In this document: piece after piece, positions 1 through 8,829 of the stretch
Layout of the letters: each line of letters begins with the position of its first letter
Position numbering within the stretch: position 1 is the first letter of the stretch
Assembly: GCA_026391855.1 (NCBI GenBank)
Contig: JAPLDE010000259.1
Location: 18,946 to 52,251 of the forward strand
Direction of reading: 5' to 3'
From: Bacteroidota bacterium
Lineage (GTDB): Bacteria > Bacteroidota > Bacteroidia > Bacteroidales > CAIXZF01
DNA length: 33,306 nucleotides
Notes under the pieces: generated by a model
Databases searched by the model: none
What the model saw: the letters and a program-made list of their open reading frames with translations, nothing else
Told to the model about the DNA's origin: nothing
Made by a program: the position numbers and the translations under genes

Positions 1-1
1 C

Positions 2-1198
2 AACCTGGCCAACACGATACGAAAACTGGCTTCGCCGGAGAAAAGAAAGATCGGCATCCTCACCGGTCAGGGAGAATTGCCCAACAATGAGCTGATGGAT
101 ATCATGAACGCCCTGAGCGAAACTTACGAGGTGAGCAGGGTGAAGATAGGAAACCAGCTCAACAGCCTGCAGGAAAGGGATACACAGGACACCAACCATG
201 TTTTCATCAAGAATAAGTTCAGGGCCATCATCGTTGCCAAACCCGATTCCATTTTTGATGAGAAGGATAAATTTCTTATCGATCAGTTTATCATGAGAGG
301 CGGCCGAGTTCTCTGGCTGATCGACCCTGTTTTTGCCAGTATGGACAGCCTGCAGACATCCAATGAAACCATGGGGATCGCCCAAAACCTCGGGCTGGAA
401 GATATGCTTTTCCACTATGGTGTAAGATTGAACTCCAATTTACTGCTCGACCTGAATGCCTGCCCTATACCCGTGAAAACAGGCCAGATAGGGAACCAGC
501 CCCAGTTTGAATTTTACCCCTGGTATTTTTCCCCCCTGGTCGCCCCTACGATTAATCATCCTATTATTAATAACCTGAACGCCATTAAGTTTGAGTTTGT
601 CAGTAGCCTCGATACCGTGGTAGCCGAACAGGTAAGGAAAACCATCTTACTGAAAACCTCCGGCTATACCCGATCCGTTAACGCCCCGGCTCTGATCAGC
701 CTGGAATTATTGAAAAAGAAGCCTGATATCCGTAGTTATCCGGGTCCGCCAAGACCGGTAGCCGTCTTGCTGGAAGGAAAGTTCAGCTCTCTGTATCAAC
801 ATAGAATTCCTCCTGAAATTGCTGAAAATAAGGGTATTGGATTTAAGGAACAGGGAGATAGCACCAAAATGATCGTGGTTTCGGATGGGGACATTATCAA
901 GAACTTTTTTGATCATAAAAGAGGTGTCCCTTATCCATGCGGTTATGACAGGTACACCCGGGAAACCTTTGGTAATAAGGATTTTATCCTGAACTGCATG
1001 GATTACCTTTGTGATGATTCGGGCCTGATCAGTGTCCGTTCCCGTGAAGTCAAACTCCGGTTGCTCGATGGCAACAAAGTTCAGAAGGACAAGTTGTTCC
1101 TTCAACTGTTGAATATCCTCTTACCCATATTACTTGTTATCCTTTACGGTGTCTTTCAAACCTGGTCAAGGAGGAGGAGATACGGCATTACACACTGA
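2..1198 (+). CDS. gldG: GldG, gliding-motility ABC transporter auxiliary protein, 3' part only
   Basis: The reading frame is open from the left edge, so only the last 398 residues are visible; members of the family are about 550 aa, so roughly 150 N-terminal residues should lie outside the window. The visible part is the extracytoplasmic ABC_transp_aux-type domain, with a strand-like RAIIVAKPDS segment and a GGRVLWLIDPV segment typical of GldG. A hydrophobic helix (LLNILLPILLVILYGV) and a positively charged tail (WSRRRR) close the protein, fitting a C-terminal membrane anchor with the tail in the cytoplasm. GldG works with GldA and GldF, an ABC transporter linked to gliding in Flavobacterium; in non-gliding Bacteroidota its exact role is unclear. 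The DUF4340 gene follows after 23 bp, the usual order in this phylum. An internal ATG or TTG start would make a truncated protein and is not favoured. Confidence 0.87.
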   Translation, partial: NLANTIRKLASPEKRKIGILTGQGELPNNELMDIMNALSETYEVSRVKIGNQLNSLQERDTQDTNHVFIKNKFRAIIVAKPDSIFDEKDKFLIDQFIMRGGRVLWLIDPVFASMDSLQTSNETMGIAQNLGLEDMLFHYGVRLNSNLLLDLNACPIPVKTGQIGNQPQFEFYPWYFSPLVAPTINHPIINNLNAIKFEFVSSLDTVVAEQVRKTILLKTSGYTRSVNAPALISLELLKKKPDIRSYPGPPRPVAVLLEGKFSSLYQHRIPPEIAENKGIGFKEQGDSTKMIVVSDGDIIKNFFDHKRGVPYPCGYDRYTRETFGNKDFILNCMDYLCDDSGLISVRSREVKLRLLDGNKVQKDKLFLQLLNILLPILLVILYGVFQTWSRRRRYGITH

Positions 1199-1221
1199 TA
1201 TACAGTATTTTACAATAATAA

Positions 1222-2304
1222 ATGAAGAAAAACAGGGTTGTTATAATTCTTACACTTTTATTGGCAGTGACTGCCGCAATTCTTCTTTTTTCGAGAAACA
1301 GCAGCACCCTGAAAAAAGAGACCACGAATTTTGCCGTTGACGATACCGCTACTATCACCCGGATTTTTATGGCGGACAAGGCCAGTCATACTGTTGAACT
1401 GGCCCGGTCGGATTCCGGAGGCTGGAGAGTCAACAAACAATATTGCGTCAGACCTGATGCCATAGAGATTCTGCTGAAGACCATGCTGAACGTGGATGTG
1501 ATGGAACCTGTCGCCAAATCTTCCAGGAATACCATTTTAAAACGGATAGCCTCATCCGGAGTCAAGGTTGAGGTTTACCAGCATGTTTTTCGCATCGATC
1601 TGTTCGGTTGGATTCAGCTTTTCCCCCATGAAAAAAGGACAAGGGTTTATTATGTCGGGAGTGCTACTCCAGACAACCTGGGAACCTATATGATCATGGA
1701 AGACACTGATATCCCGTATATTACATTTATTCCGGGTTTCAGGGGCTTTATTTCTGTCCGTTATAGCCCACGGATTGAGGATTGGAGGGACCATACGGTT
1801 TTCAACACCGCCATTGCAGACATCAAATCGGTCAGGATTGATCATGTCGAAGTACCCGGCTTTTCTTTAGAGGTTGACAGGGCAGGCGAGCGGGCCTTTT
1901 CCCTGAAGAGCCTTTACTCAGGGAAAGCCATCTCTGATTATGATACCATGAAGGTGCTTGAATTCCTTTCAGCCTTCAGTAATATTAAGTTTGAAGCATT
2001 AGTTAACGGTTTTTCCAGGCAAAAAGTCGATTCTATTTTGGGTTCAAAGCCATTCCATATTATAACCCTCACCCAGAAGAACGGTAAGGTCATCACGGTG
2101 AAGACCTTCCACCGGGTTAATCCTGACGGAGAGTCGGAAGTTGACGGAAGCCAGGTTCCCTACGACAGGGACAGAATGTATGCGCAGATCAATGACAGGA
2201 AAGAGTTGGTGTTGATCCAATTCTTTGTTTTTGATTACATTGTCAAGCCCATTAGCGATTTTCTGAAGGCCCCGGCAAAGACGAACAGTCATTTGCCCAA
2301 CTGA
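1222..2304 (+). CDS. DUF4340 domain-containing membrane-anchored protein
   Basis: This is a 360-residue protein with one N-terminal hydrophobic helix (VVIILTLLLAVTAAILLF, about residues 6-23) preceded by KKNR, so it is probably anchored in the inner membrane with the rest outside the cytoplasm. The following text, with pairs such as ITRIFMADKASHTVELAR and GGWRVNKQYCVRPDAIEILL, fits the repetitive beta-rich pattern of DUF4340. Genes of this family very often follow gldF/gldG or related ABC auxiliary genes, and here it begins 23 bp after gldG. The biochemical role is unknown; a part in the GldFG transporter or the envelope is inferred from context only. The ATG at 1222 is chosen because it directly precedes the signal-anchor. 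The C-terminus ends 17 bp before the MBOAT gene, so both may be on one transcript. Confidence 0.8.
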   Translation: MKKNRVVIILTLLLAVTAAILLFSRNSSTLKKETTNFAVDDTATITRIFMADKASHTVELARSDSGGWRVNKQYCVRPDAIEILLKTMLNVDVMEPVAKSSRNTILKRIASSGVKVEVYQHVFRIDLFGWIQLFPHEKRTRVYYVGSATPDNLGTYMIMEDTDIPYITFIPGFRGFISVRYSPRIEDWRDHTVFNTAIADIKSVRIDHVEVPGFSLEVDRAGERAFSLKSLYSGKAISDYDTMKVLEFLSAFSNIKFEALVNGFSRQKVDSILGSKPFHIITLTQKNGKVITVKTFHRVNPDGESEVDGSQVPYDRDRMYAQINDRKELVLIQFFVFDYIVKPISDFLKAPAKTNSHLPN

Positions 2305-2321
2305 TTTAAACGAAAAATGCA

Positions 2322-3800
2322 ATGGGATTTCAATCCTTAGCCTTTTTGCTCCTTTTTCCTGTTACGTTGTTGTTGTATTATTTAGCTCCCTTCCGTTTCC
2401 GGTGGGCTGTTTTGCTGGCTGCCAGCTTCGTTTTCTACGGATGGTACTCCCCCTCGCTTTTATTGTTAATGCTGGGTCTTGTAAGCCTCAACTTCGGAGC
2501 CGGCAGCCTGATAGAGCAATACCCGCTGAAAATTGGTCCGAGAGTCTTTCTGATTGCCGTTTTCCTGAACATTATCACCCTGGTTTTCTTTAAATACCTA
2601 GGTTTCCTCACCGTAAACCTTTTGAGCCTTGCTTCCCTCCTTCATTGGAATTATCCGGTTAATTTGCTGTCCTTCCTCCTTCCGGTCGGGCTTTCTTTCA
2701 TGGTCTTCCAGCTATTGGCCTACCTCATCGAGGTGAAAAGAGGCACCATCTATTCGGAGAATCATTTCGGGATCTTCTCCTTGTATATTCTTTATTTTCC
2801 AAAAGTTACAGCAGGGCCTATCGAAAGACCTAATCACCTGATTCCTCAGTTCAGAATGAGGTACCCCATTGATCCTAAATTACTTACAAGTGGATTGTTG
2901 TTAATGGGCTGGGGCTTTTTCAAGAAGATTGTGGTAGCCGACCGACTTGCCCTGATAACTGCTCCTGTATTTGATCAACCTGACCAGTATAGCGGGTTGC
3001 CCGCCTTCCTGGCTGTTGTATTATATTCTTTTCAGATCTATGCTGACTTTTCAGGGTATACCGACATTGCCCTTGGAAGCTCGTTAATGTTTGGGATACG
3101 GCTCACCCAGAACTTTAAAACTCCCTATTTTTCAAGGAGTATACAGGAATTCTGGACCCGTTGGCATATCACCCTTTCTACCTGGCTCAGGGATTATCTT
3201 TTCCTTCCCGTTTCCTATTCCACATCACGAACGCTCAAACAAAACCGGACCTTGGGTATCCCTACCGACTATGTCATCTATGCTTTTGCCACCATGGTTA
3301 CCATGTTGTTATGCGGATTGTGGCACGGGGCCGGCTGGACATTTATCATCTGGGGCGGTTTGCACGGGATCTATCTTGTAACCGGGTTTATTTCCAGGAA
3401 AATAAAGAAAAAGCTTAACCATGCCCTGCAATGGAAGAAGGATAATTTTCTGCGCACCTCCTGTGACAGGGGAGTGGTGTTTTTGCTGGTGAGCTTCTCC
3501 TGGATATTTTTCAGGTCGGCTTCCCCGGGACAAGCCTGGAACATGATCATCCGCATTTTTTCTCCGGGTACCAACTGGATAAACACCGGGTTTATCAAAG
3601 ATTGGAATACAATATTGATTACATTGCTATTCCTGGGTTTCCTGATACTGATGGACTGGATGGGCAGGCGGGACGGGATTTGCGCTTTGGTCGCCAAAAG
3701 CCCGGTCTTGTTCAGGTGGGCTTTCTATTTGCTTTTGCTCTGGTCGGTATTGATATTCGGCAGGTTTGGTGAGGCTCAGTTTATCTATTATCAATTCTGA
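2322..3800 (+). CDS. MBOAT family O-acyltransferase (AlgI/DltB-like)
   Basis: This is a 492-residue polytopic membrane protein of usual MBOAT/AlgI length. The N-terminal part (LLFPVTLLLYYLAPFRFRW then FYGWYSP) is the typical AlgI/PatA opening. The conserved core is present: PKVTAGPIERPNHLIPQF near residue 170, QEFWTRWHITLSTWLRDYLF with His282, and LLCGLWHGAGWTFIIWGGLHG with His335 and His348. His335 aligns with the catalytic MBOAT histidine. Such enzymes move acyl groups, usually acetyl, across the membrane to extracytoplasmic polysaccharide, generally with an SGNH partner. That partner is encoded immediately downstream with a TGATG overlap (stop 3798-3800, start 3800). The likely substrate is the polysaccharide made by the downstream genes, which is an inference from position. 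An ATG five bases upstream (2317) leads to a stop after seven codons, so 2322 is the start. Confidence 0.9.
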   Translation: MGFQSLAFLLLFPVTLLLYYLAPFRFRWAVLLAASFVFYGWYSPSLLLLMLGLVSLNFGAGSLIEQYPLKIGPRVFLIAVFLNIITLVFFKYLGFLTVNLLSLASLLHWNYPVNLLSFLLPVGLSFMVFQLLAYLIEVKRGTIYSENHFGIFSLYILYFPKVTAGPIERPNHLIPQFRMRYPIDPKLLTSGLLLMGWGFFKKIVVADRLALITAPVFDQPDQYSGLPAFLAVVLYSFQIYADFSGYTDIALGSSLMFGIRLTQNFKTPYFSRSIQEFWTRWHITLSTWLRDYLFLPVSYSTSRTLKQNRTLGIPTDYVIYAFATMVTMLLCGLWHGAGWTFIIWGGLHGIYLVTGFISRKIKKKLNHALQWKKDNFLRTSCDRGVVFLLVSFSWIFFRSASPGQAWNMIIRIFSPGTNWINTGFIKDWNTILITLLFLGFLILMDWMGRRDGICALVAKSPVLFRWAFYLLLLWSVLIFGRFGEAQFIYYQF

Positions 3801-4711
3801 TGAAGAAATTCAGTGTAAAGCTTTTTCTCTTCATCCTGCTGAACGGAGGGGTTGCCCTGGGCCTGCTTGAATATATCTATTTGCAGGACAATGATATAGC
3901 TGCTTCTCCTGCCGTCACTGAATCTGTTCTCCTGAGTACTGGGACCAACTGCCGTTACCCGGTCCTGGTAATGGGGTCATCCCATGGAAGGAACCTTACC
4001 AGGGGTCCGAATCATACCGTTCTGGAGCATTTTCTGAAGAGGCGGGTCGGCACTATCGCTCAGTCTGCTGCCGGAGTGGTTCCTGAGTATTTGTGGTTAC
4101 AATATTTTTATAATGCTGGTAACCAGACAGATACTATTCTTTACGTGATAGATCCGTTTATGCTATATTCGCCAAAATGGAATGAGGGGCTGTACTTTTT
4201 AACCGATGAACCCTTCCGTTGGGACTTTTTCCGGTTGTTGCTGTTTTCGCGGGTGGATGCCGGAGTTATCTATAATTATGTGCAGTCGAAGTTTACCACC
4301 CCCTGGAAGGAAGAAAAGGGAATGAAGGTACAGCCGGAAGATGGATCACTGGAAAGAATTGATCCTAGGGCTGTTAACAGCAGATTGAAGGTGTTGTTCC
4401 CGGATGGGATAAGTGAGACGGCTTTCCTGAAATATGCGCGGGTCCTGAAACGTACCGTTCAGTTGGCTAACAGTCATCAATCCGGGGTGATTTTTATTAT
4501 TCCGCCCGGCCTGTTGGGAAATCTGCCCGGAAAGGACAGACTGGTTTTCCTGCTTGAGGATTTGAAAAGGAATGGAAAATGCTCATTCTTTGATTTTTCA
4601 GACAGCCTGAAGGGGCCGGAACTTTATTACAATCACGATCATCTTAATATCCGCGGATTGAAGAGGTATCTCGACAATTGCTTACCTTTGGCCCTCCAAA
4701 ACAGACCATGA
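3800..4711 (+). CDS. SGNH/DltD-like extracytoplasmic acyl-transfer partner protein
   Basis: This 303-residue protein has an N-terminal hydrophobic helix (LFLFILLNGGVALGLLEYIY), so it is probably membrane-anchored with the catalytic domain outside. The motif VLVMGSSHGRN (Ser60, Ser61) matches the block I GxS of SGNH hydrolases, and Asn-His-Asp-His-Leu-Asn at residues 278-283 is the C-terminal His block, with His281 as the likely catalytic His. The acid three residues before that His, usually Asp, is Asn278 here; Asp280 lies next to the His. Related proteins (AlgJ/AlgX, DltD, PatB) accept acyl groups exported by an MBOAT protein, and the MBOAT gene overlaps this start. Its own stop overlaps the next start as ATGA (4708-4711). 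Role as an O-acetyltransferase or esterase is inferred; the exact substrate is unknown. Confidence 0.75.
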   Translation: MKKFSVKLFLFILLNGGVALGLLEYIYLQDNDIAASPAVTESVLLSTGTNCRYPVLVMGSSHGRNLTRGPNHTVLEHFLKRRVGTIAQSAAGVVPEYLWLQYFYNAGNQTDTILYVIDPFMLYSPKWNEGLYFLTDEPFRWDFFRLLLFSRVDAGVIYNYVQSKFTTPWKEEKGMKVQPEDGSLERIDPRAVNSRLKVLFPDGISETAFLKYARVLKRTVQLANSHQSGVIFIIPPGLLGNLPGKDRLVFLLEDLKRNGKCSFFDFSDSLKGPELYYNHDHLNIRGLKRYLDNCLPLALQNRP

Positions 4712-6111
4712 CGGCAAACCGGAGAACCTTATATATTAAAGGAATAGTCCTTCTTTTTTCCGTGGCATTCCTGTTATTAAGATTTCCATTAAAGATTCCC
4801 GTTTTCGGCCCGTCCATCCTGTTACTGTTTGTAATCCAATTAATTGACTTAAAAAAACTTGTTTGGTCTCCCGTGATGATATGGTATATACTTACATCTA
4901 TTTGCCTGATCTATCCTTATTTGTTCCTGACCGAAGCGGTGGTGTATCTTCCCAGGGCTGAAGCAGCCAACGCCCTGTCAGCGGGACTTGCCTTCTGGAT
5001 GTTGATCTCACTGCTAAAGGACCGGAACGATCTTTCTCTTTTCCTTCAGTGGTTGCTCAGGGGTATCCTGATATCAGGCACGTTAACCACCTTGTTGGGT
5101 TTTGTAAAATTCGACATTTATCTCAGGGTGTATGAATTGCTTTTCTTAACCACACCAGGAGAGACTTATGCCATAGGCACGTCACTGATTGCAGATTATA
5201 ACCTTTATGCAATGGGTGGATTGGTGACCTGTTTGGCAGCGTATTTTCTATTCCGGCGGGAAAACAGAAAATTGTTGAGAGCTGTTTATATTATCTTGTT
5301 GGCTTTGAATGGAATAAATGTGTTTTTAGCGGGTTCAAGAATGGGATTGATCTGGTTGGTATTGTTCAGCGTTGTATTAACCCTGCTGGTTATCCGCCGC
5401 TATATAATCATGCGGCTGAGCAAACTCAGCCGCAGTTTAATTGTGGGTCTGGCCCTTTTTGCGGCTCTCATTGCAGGGCTTAATTTTTTCTGGTATTACG
5501 GCCTTGACAAAGGAGTCAAACGGAAGGTAGTTTCAGCAATGGGTTATGATCCGGGTACTTTTTGCATCAATTATGCCGGGTTCAGTCACCGGTACGGAAC
5601 CATACTTTATCCGTTGAGTTCTCCTAAACCTGTCAACGACAGACTATTGTACCCCGAAGAGATAAAATCACTGGGAACACCAAAGTCTATTTCCGTGTCC
5701 ACCTATGCTTCACGTATTGACCGCTGGAGATATGGATTCCAGTTGTTCAACCGTGCATCGTTCAAAGAACAGTGGTGGGGTGGCGGGTTCGATTATCTAA
5801 AGGACTTTGTTTTCCAGTTCCAATACGTAGCGGTTGATGAAGAATATCCGAAAAACCCGGTCGTATCTTCGCTGTTATACGCAGGCCTTTTCGGTACGCT
5901 TATCCTGCTGATCTTCATCGGCAGGGGGATCAGTCTGTATTGGAAACACCGGAACCAGGCAAGACCGTTTATTATTATTTATCTGGTCGTTATGTGTTTT
6001 TTAATGACAAACTTCAATTCAGTCTTTTCAGATAAATTTTCAATCCTGTTCCTGATCCTGCCCTTCCTGTTTGATAATTTTGCCGACCCCGTTTACCAAC
6101 CTGAGGAATAA
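4708..6111 (+). CDS. O-antigen polymerase/ligase-like membrane protein 1 (Wzy/WaaL type)
   Basis: This is a 467-residue protein with about ten to twelve hydrophobic helices and a large periplasmic loop between roughly residues 275 and 385, the layout of Wzy polymerases and WaaL ligases. Conserved patches are NGINVFLAGSRMGLIW and RIDRWRYGFQLF followed by WWGGGFDYL. The ligase motif H[NSQ]X9GXX[GTY] is recognisable as KNPVVSSLLYAGLFG, but the His is Lys382 (codon AAA at 5851). The start at 4708 is preferred over the in-frame TTG at 4678 because it gives an ATGA overlap with the upstream gene. The broken gene at 7431-8829 is a clear paralogue of almost equal length. It probably joins repeat units or ligates a glycan on the periplasmic side; with the His missing, the activity is uncertain. 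Wzy and WaaL cannot be separated by sequence alone. Confidence 0.78.
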   Translation: MTANRRTLYIKGIVLLFSVAFLLLRFPLKIPVFGPSILLLFVIQLIDLKKLVWSPVMIWYILTSICLIYPYLFLTEAVVYLPRAEAANALSAGLAFWMLISLLKDRNDLSLFLQWLLRGILISGTLTTLLGFVKFDIYLRVYELLFLTTPGETYAIGTSLIADYNLYAMGGLVTCLAAYFLFRRENRKLLRAVYIILLALNGINVFLAGSRMGLIWLVLFSVVLTLLVIRRYIIMRLSKLSRSLIVGLALFAALIAGLNFFWYYGLDKGVKRKVVSAMGYDPGTFCINYAGFSHRYGTILYPLSSPKPVNDRLLYPEEIKSLGTPKSISVSTYASRIDRWRYGFQLFNRASFKEQWWGGGFDYLKDFVFQFQYVAVDEEYPKNPVVSSLLYAGLFGTLILLIFIGRGISLYWKHRNQARPFIIIYLVVMCFLMTNFNSVFSDKFSILFLILPFLFDNFADPVYQPEE

Positions 6112-6126
6112 CCGACAGCTGTTCTG

Positions 6127-7434
6127 ATGAATTTTACCAGGGAATATTTTAATAGCTCAATATTTATAAAGAATGTAATGACCTTATTACCAGGGACATT
6201 ACTTTCACAGGCGATACCGGTTGTTTTTTCGATCATATTGGCCCGGATTTATTCTCCGGATCTTTTTGGTACATATTTCCTGTTTACCTCCATCCTGGGA
6301 CTGGCCATTATCTTTTCAACGGGTAAGTATGAGTTGGCCATTCTGATCCCGGAATCCGACAAAGAAGCCAGCAGAATAATCGGGGTGGCACTTACTACAT
6401 GCCTGGTATTCAGCTTTTTATTGTTAATTCTTTGTGTTCTTTTTAATGGAATAATTGTAGCTCTTTTTAAAACGCCTCATTTTGGAATATGGCTGGTCCT
6501 GTTGCCGTTCTCCCTGTTTTTCTCGGCCGGGAATGAGATCTTTTACTACTGGCATAACCGGAGGAAAAGGTACCCCGTATTATCATGGTCAAAGATCATC
6601 CAGGCTTTTTCCTCATCTGTTTTACAACTTATACTGGGATTGATGATCCTGGGGGTAACCGGACTGATCGCCGGACTGATCCTGGGCCAGGCCATTTCTT
6701 TCTTTTTCCTTTTATGGAAATACCTCAGGAAAGACAGTCCTGACTTTCGAATCCGCCTTTTTACCGGTTACCGGCCCGTTGCCCGGAAATACCTGAATTT
6801 TCCAAGGGATATTGCAGTTGCTTCCTTCATTAATGAGGCGGCCAACCAATTGCCCAATATCTTCATGACCCGTTACCTGGGCCAGACCGTTGTAGGTCAT
6901 TACGGATATGCCCAGCGGACGGTAAGGACACCAATTGGTGTTCTTTCTAACGCATTTTCAGATGTTTACAAGTCAAGGGCATCTGAAGAGTTTATTACTG
7001 AGGGAAATGTGCGGAGGATTTTCCTGAGGACAATGAAGACACTTTTCCTGGTGGCTATTGGCCCTTTTACAGCTTTATTCTTGCTGGCTCCCATCCTCTT
7101 CTCCTGGCTATTCGGGGAGGCTTATGCCACTTCCGGTATCTATGCCCGTGTGTTCAGTATCCCTCTCTTTTTCAGTTTTGTCATCAGCCCGCTGACATCC
7201 ACCTTCTACATTATTAATAAGACAACCAGGTATCTTTTTGTTCAGGTGGCCAGCCTTGTCCTTGTAATCCTTGCGTTGATCGGCGCTTACCTCCTTTCAA
7301 AAGATCCCCTGGTCATGGTCATATTCCTGGCCGGGGCCATTACTCTAACCAACCTCCTGGCCCTGGGCATGCTTATTTTTTATGTCAACAGGGTCCATAA
7401 TAACCCGGTTAAACCCCTAAATAAGCCAGGATGA
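6127..7434 (+). CDS. Polysaccharide flippase (Wzx-type, MOP/MATE superfamily)
   Basis: This 435-residue protein is nearly all hydrophobic helices, about twelve, with short polar loops. It begins with FIKNVMTLLPGTLLSQAIPVVFSIILARIYSPDLFG, the N-terminal pattern of polysaccharide biosynthesis proteins of the MOP superfamily. Further family features are the FPRDIAVASFINEAANQLP segment near residue 225 and GHYGYAQRTVRTPIGVLSNAFSDVY, matching the typical xxYxxxxRxxxxPxxxxxxAxxxV block of this class. Wzx proteins move undecaprenyl-linked oligosaccharide units from the cytoplasmic to the periplasmic face of the inner membrane. It sits between two paralogous polymerase-like genes, with a 15-bp gap on the left and an ATGA overlap on the right, so it likely delivers units to one of them. 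The flippase assignment is firm; the exact lipid-linked glycan is unknown. Confidence 0.88.
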   Translation: MNFTREYFNSSIFIKNVMTLLPGTLLSQAIPVVFSIILARIYSPDLFGTYFLFTSILGLAIIFSTGKYELAILIPESDKEASRIIGVALTTCLVFSFLLLILCVLFNGIIVALFKTPHFGIWLVLLPFSLFFSAGNEIFYYWHNRRKRYPVLSWSKIIQAFSSSVLQLILGLMILGVTGLIAGLILGQAISFFFLLWKYLRKDSPDFRIRLFTGYRPVARKYLNFPRDIAVASFINEAANQLPNIFMTRYLGQTVVGHYGYAQRTVRTPIGVLSNAFSDVYKSRASEEFITEGNVRRIFLRTMKTLFLVAIGPFTALFLLAPILFSWLFGEAYATSGIYARVFSIPLFFSFVISPLTSTFYIINKTTRYLFVQVASLVLVILALIGAYLLSKDPLVMVIFLAGAITLTNLLALGMLIFYVNRVHNNPVKPLNKPG

Positions 7435-8829
7435 ACATACCGCTGACATCTCGTAATAACCTGTTGATCATTGGGTTAGCAGTTATTCTGTCCCTCTCTG
7501 TTCTTGCCCTCATGTTCCCCTACCGCATCAGCCTCTTCCAACCATTGGTATGCCTCCTCTTTGTCAGCTTCCTGTTTGTCAGGCGTAAGATTCAACTGAC
7601 CTGGATGATCATCCCTTTTCTGGTCATTGGGGCTCTGTATGGGATCCCCTTCTTGTTTAGCTATAATTTTGCCGGAGGTGTTGCCACCCGTGATTTTGTG
7701 AACATGTTGTCGGTGAGCCTGTTAGCCCTGCTCTTCTTTAATATTATCACGGAGGAACAGGATTGGAACACCTTCTTTTCAACCTTCAGCAAGATAGTGG
7801 TTGTGATCACTACCCTGGTTTCGGTGATTGGGTTCATCAAGTTCCATTACCTGATGCGAGGGTGCCAGTTCAGTTTCTTTACCGGAGACGGAGAAGACTA
7901 TCAGAACGGGACCACCCTGGTTTACGACTATAATTATTATGCACTGGGTGGCATTATCGGGGTCCTTTTCTGTTTTTCACTCATGAAAAGGTACCGGGCC
8001 GGCACACCCAAAGTATACCTTGCTGTCATGGGAATGATCAACCTGATGAATGTGCTTCTCAGTGGATCGAGAAGAGGATTTATGCTGATGATGATCATTA
8101 TCCTGGTTTACATTGCTGAGGCGATCTTCAGAATGATCACCAGGAGGATCTCCAAAACGGCATTGACCATTTTCATTGTCAGCGCGGCCCTTTCCGTTTG
8201 TTCTGTGTTATTGGCTTTTTCTTATGTGGTGAGGACGGATATTCAGCAGAAACAAAGGGTTGCAGTCAGCCTGAGAAATGCCCCTGGCCCTTGCCAGGTT
8301 AACCTTCCGGTATTCAACGGTCTTTTTTCCTTCAGCCCCATCAGCAAATATATATAAGTACTTTGTTTCTAAGGAGTTACTCGATTTTGAAAAACAAAAG
8401 AAAACCCTATATGATCAGCGAAGGGAAAAATGGGCATACTCCATTGAGCTGTTCAACGCTTTTCCCCGGACACAAAAGATCTGGGGTGAAGGATTTCATT
8501 ACCTGAAACAGTTTGAGGAAAAATTTCAGAAAGAAGAGAAGGTTCAGGACTATCCTCATAATTACCTGCTTTCTGCTTTGCTGTATTCAGGACTGCTGGG
8601 AATGGTTGTTTTTGTTATATACCTTATTTTATGTGGGTTATTATATCTGAAGCACATTAAAAAGATAAGCGTACTGTTTTGGATCTTTTTGATTACCCAG
8701 GTATTTGCCTTTACCAGCGGAAATTCTATTTTTACAGAGAAGCTGAGTTGTTTTTTACTGGTTGTTCCCTTTCTGATTGAAAAAGTGTTCGCTGAATCAA
8801 AGGAAACCGTAAAGATTAGCAAGTCATGA
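7431..8829 (+). pseudogene. O-antigen polymerase/ligase-like protein 2, interrupted by a +1 frameshift
   Basis: Two overlapping frames, 7431-8357 and the frame running through to 8829, are the two halves of one membrane protein. The first carries GFIKFHYL, GTTLVYDYNYYALGG and NVLLSGSRRGF, matching GFVKFDIYL, GTSLIADYNLYAMGG and NVFLAGSRMGL of the gene at 4708. The second carries FRYSTVFFPSAPS, matching HRYGTILYPLSSP of the paralogue, then REKWAYSIELFNAF and PHNYLLSALLYSGLLG. The match changes frame between about 8293 and 8310. Removing one base there (for example at the aacctt stretch) gives a 465-residue protein against 467 in the paralogue. The ligase motif H[NSQ]X9GXX[GTY] is intact, with the His codon at 8557. 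Either the gene is a recent pseudogene or the extra base is a sequencing or assembly error. The start is an ATGA overlap with the flippase. Confidence 0.8.

Noticed and set aside
707..1105. Minus-strand frame of 132 codons opposite gldG
   Set aside because: It lies fully inside a well-supported gene, has no recognisable motif and no neighbours on that strand.
8278..8829. A separate gene starting at ATG 8278
   Set aside because: Its first residues are not protein-like in this frame, and the rest aligns with the C-terminal part of the paralogue; it is the distal half of a frameshifted gene.
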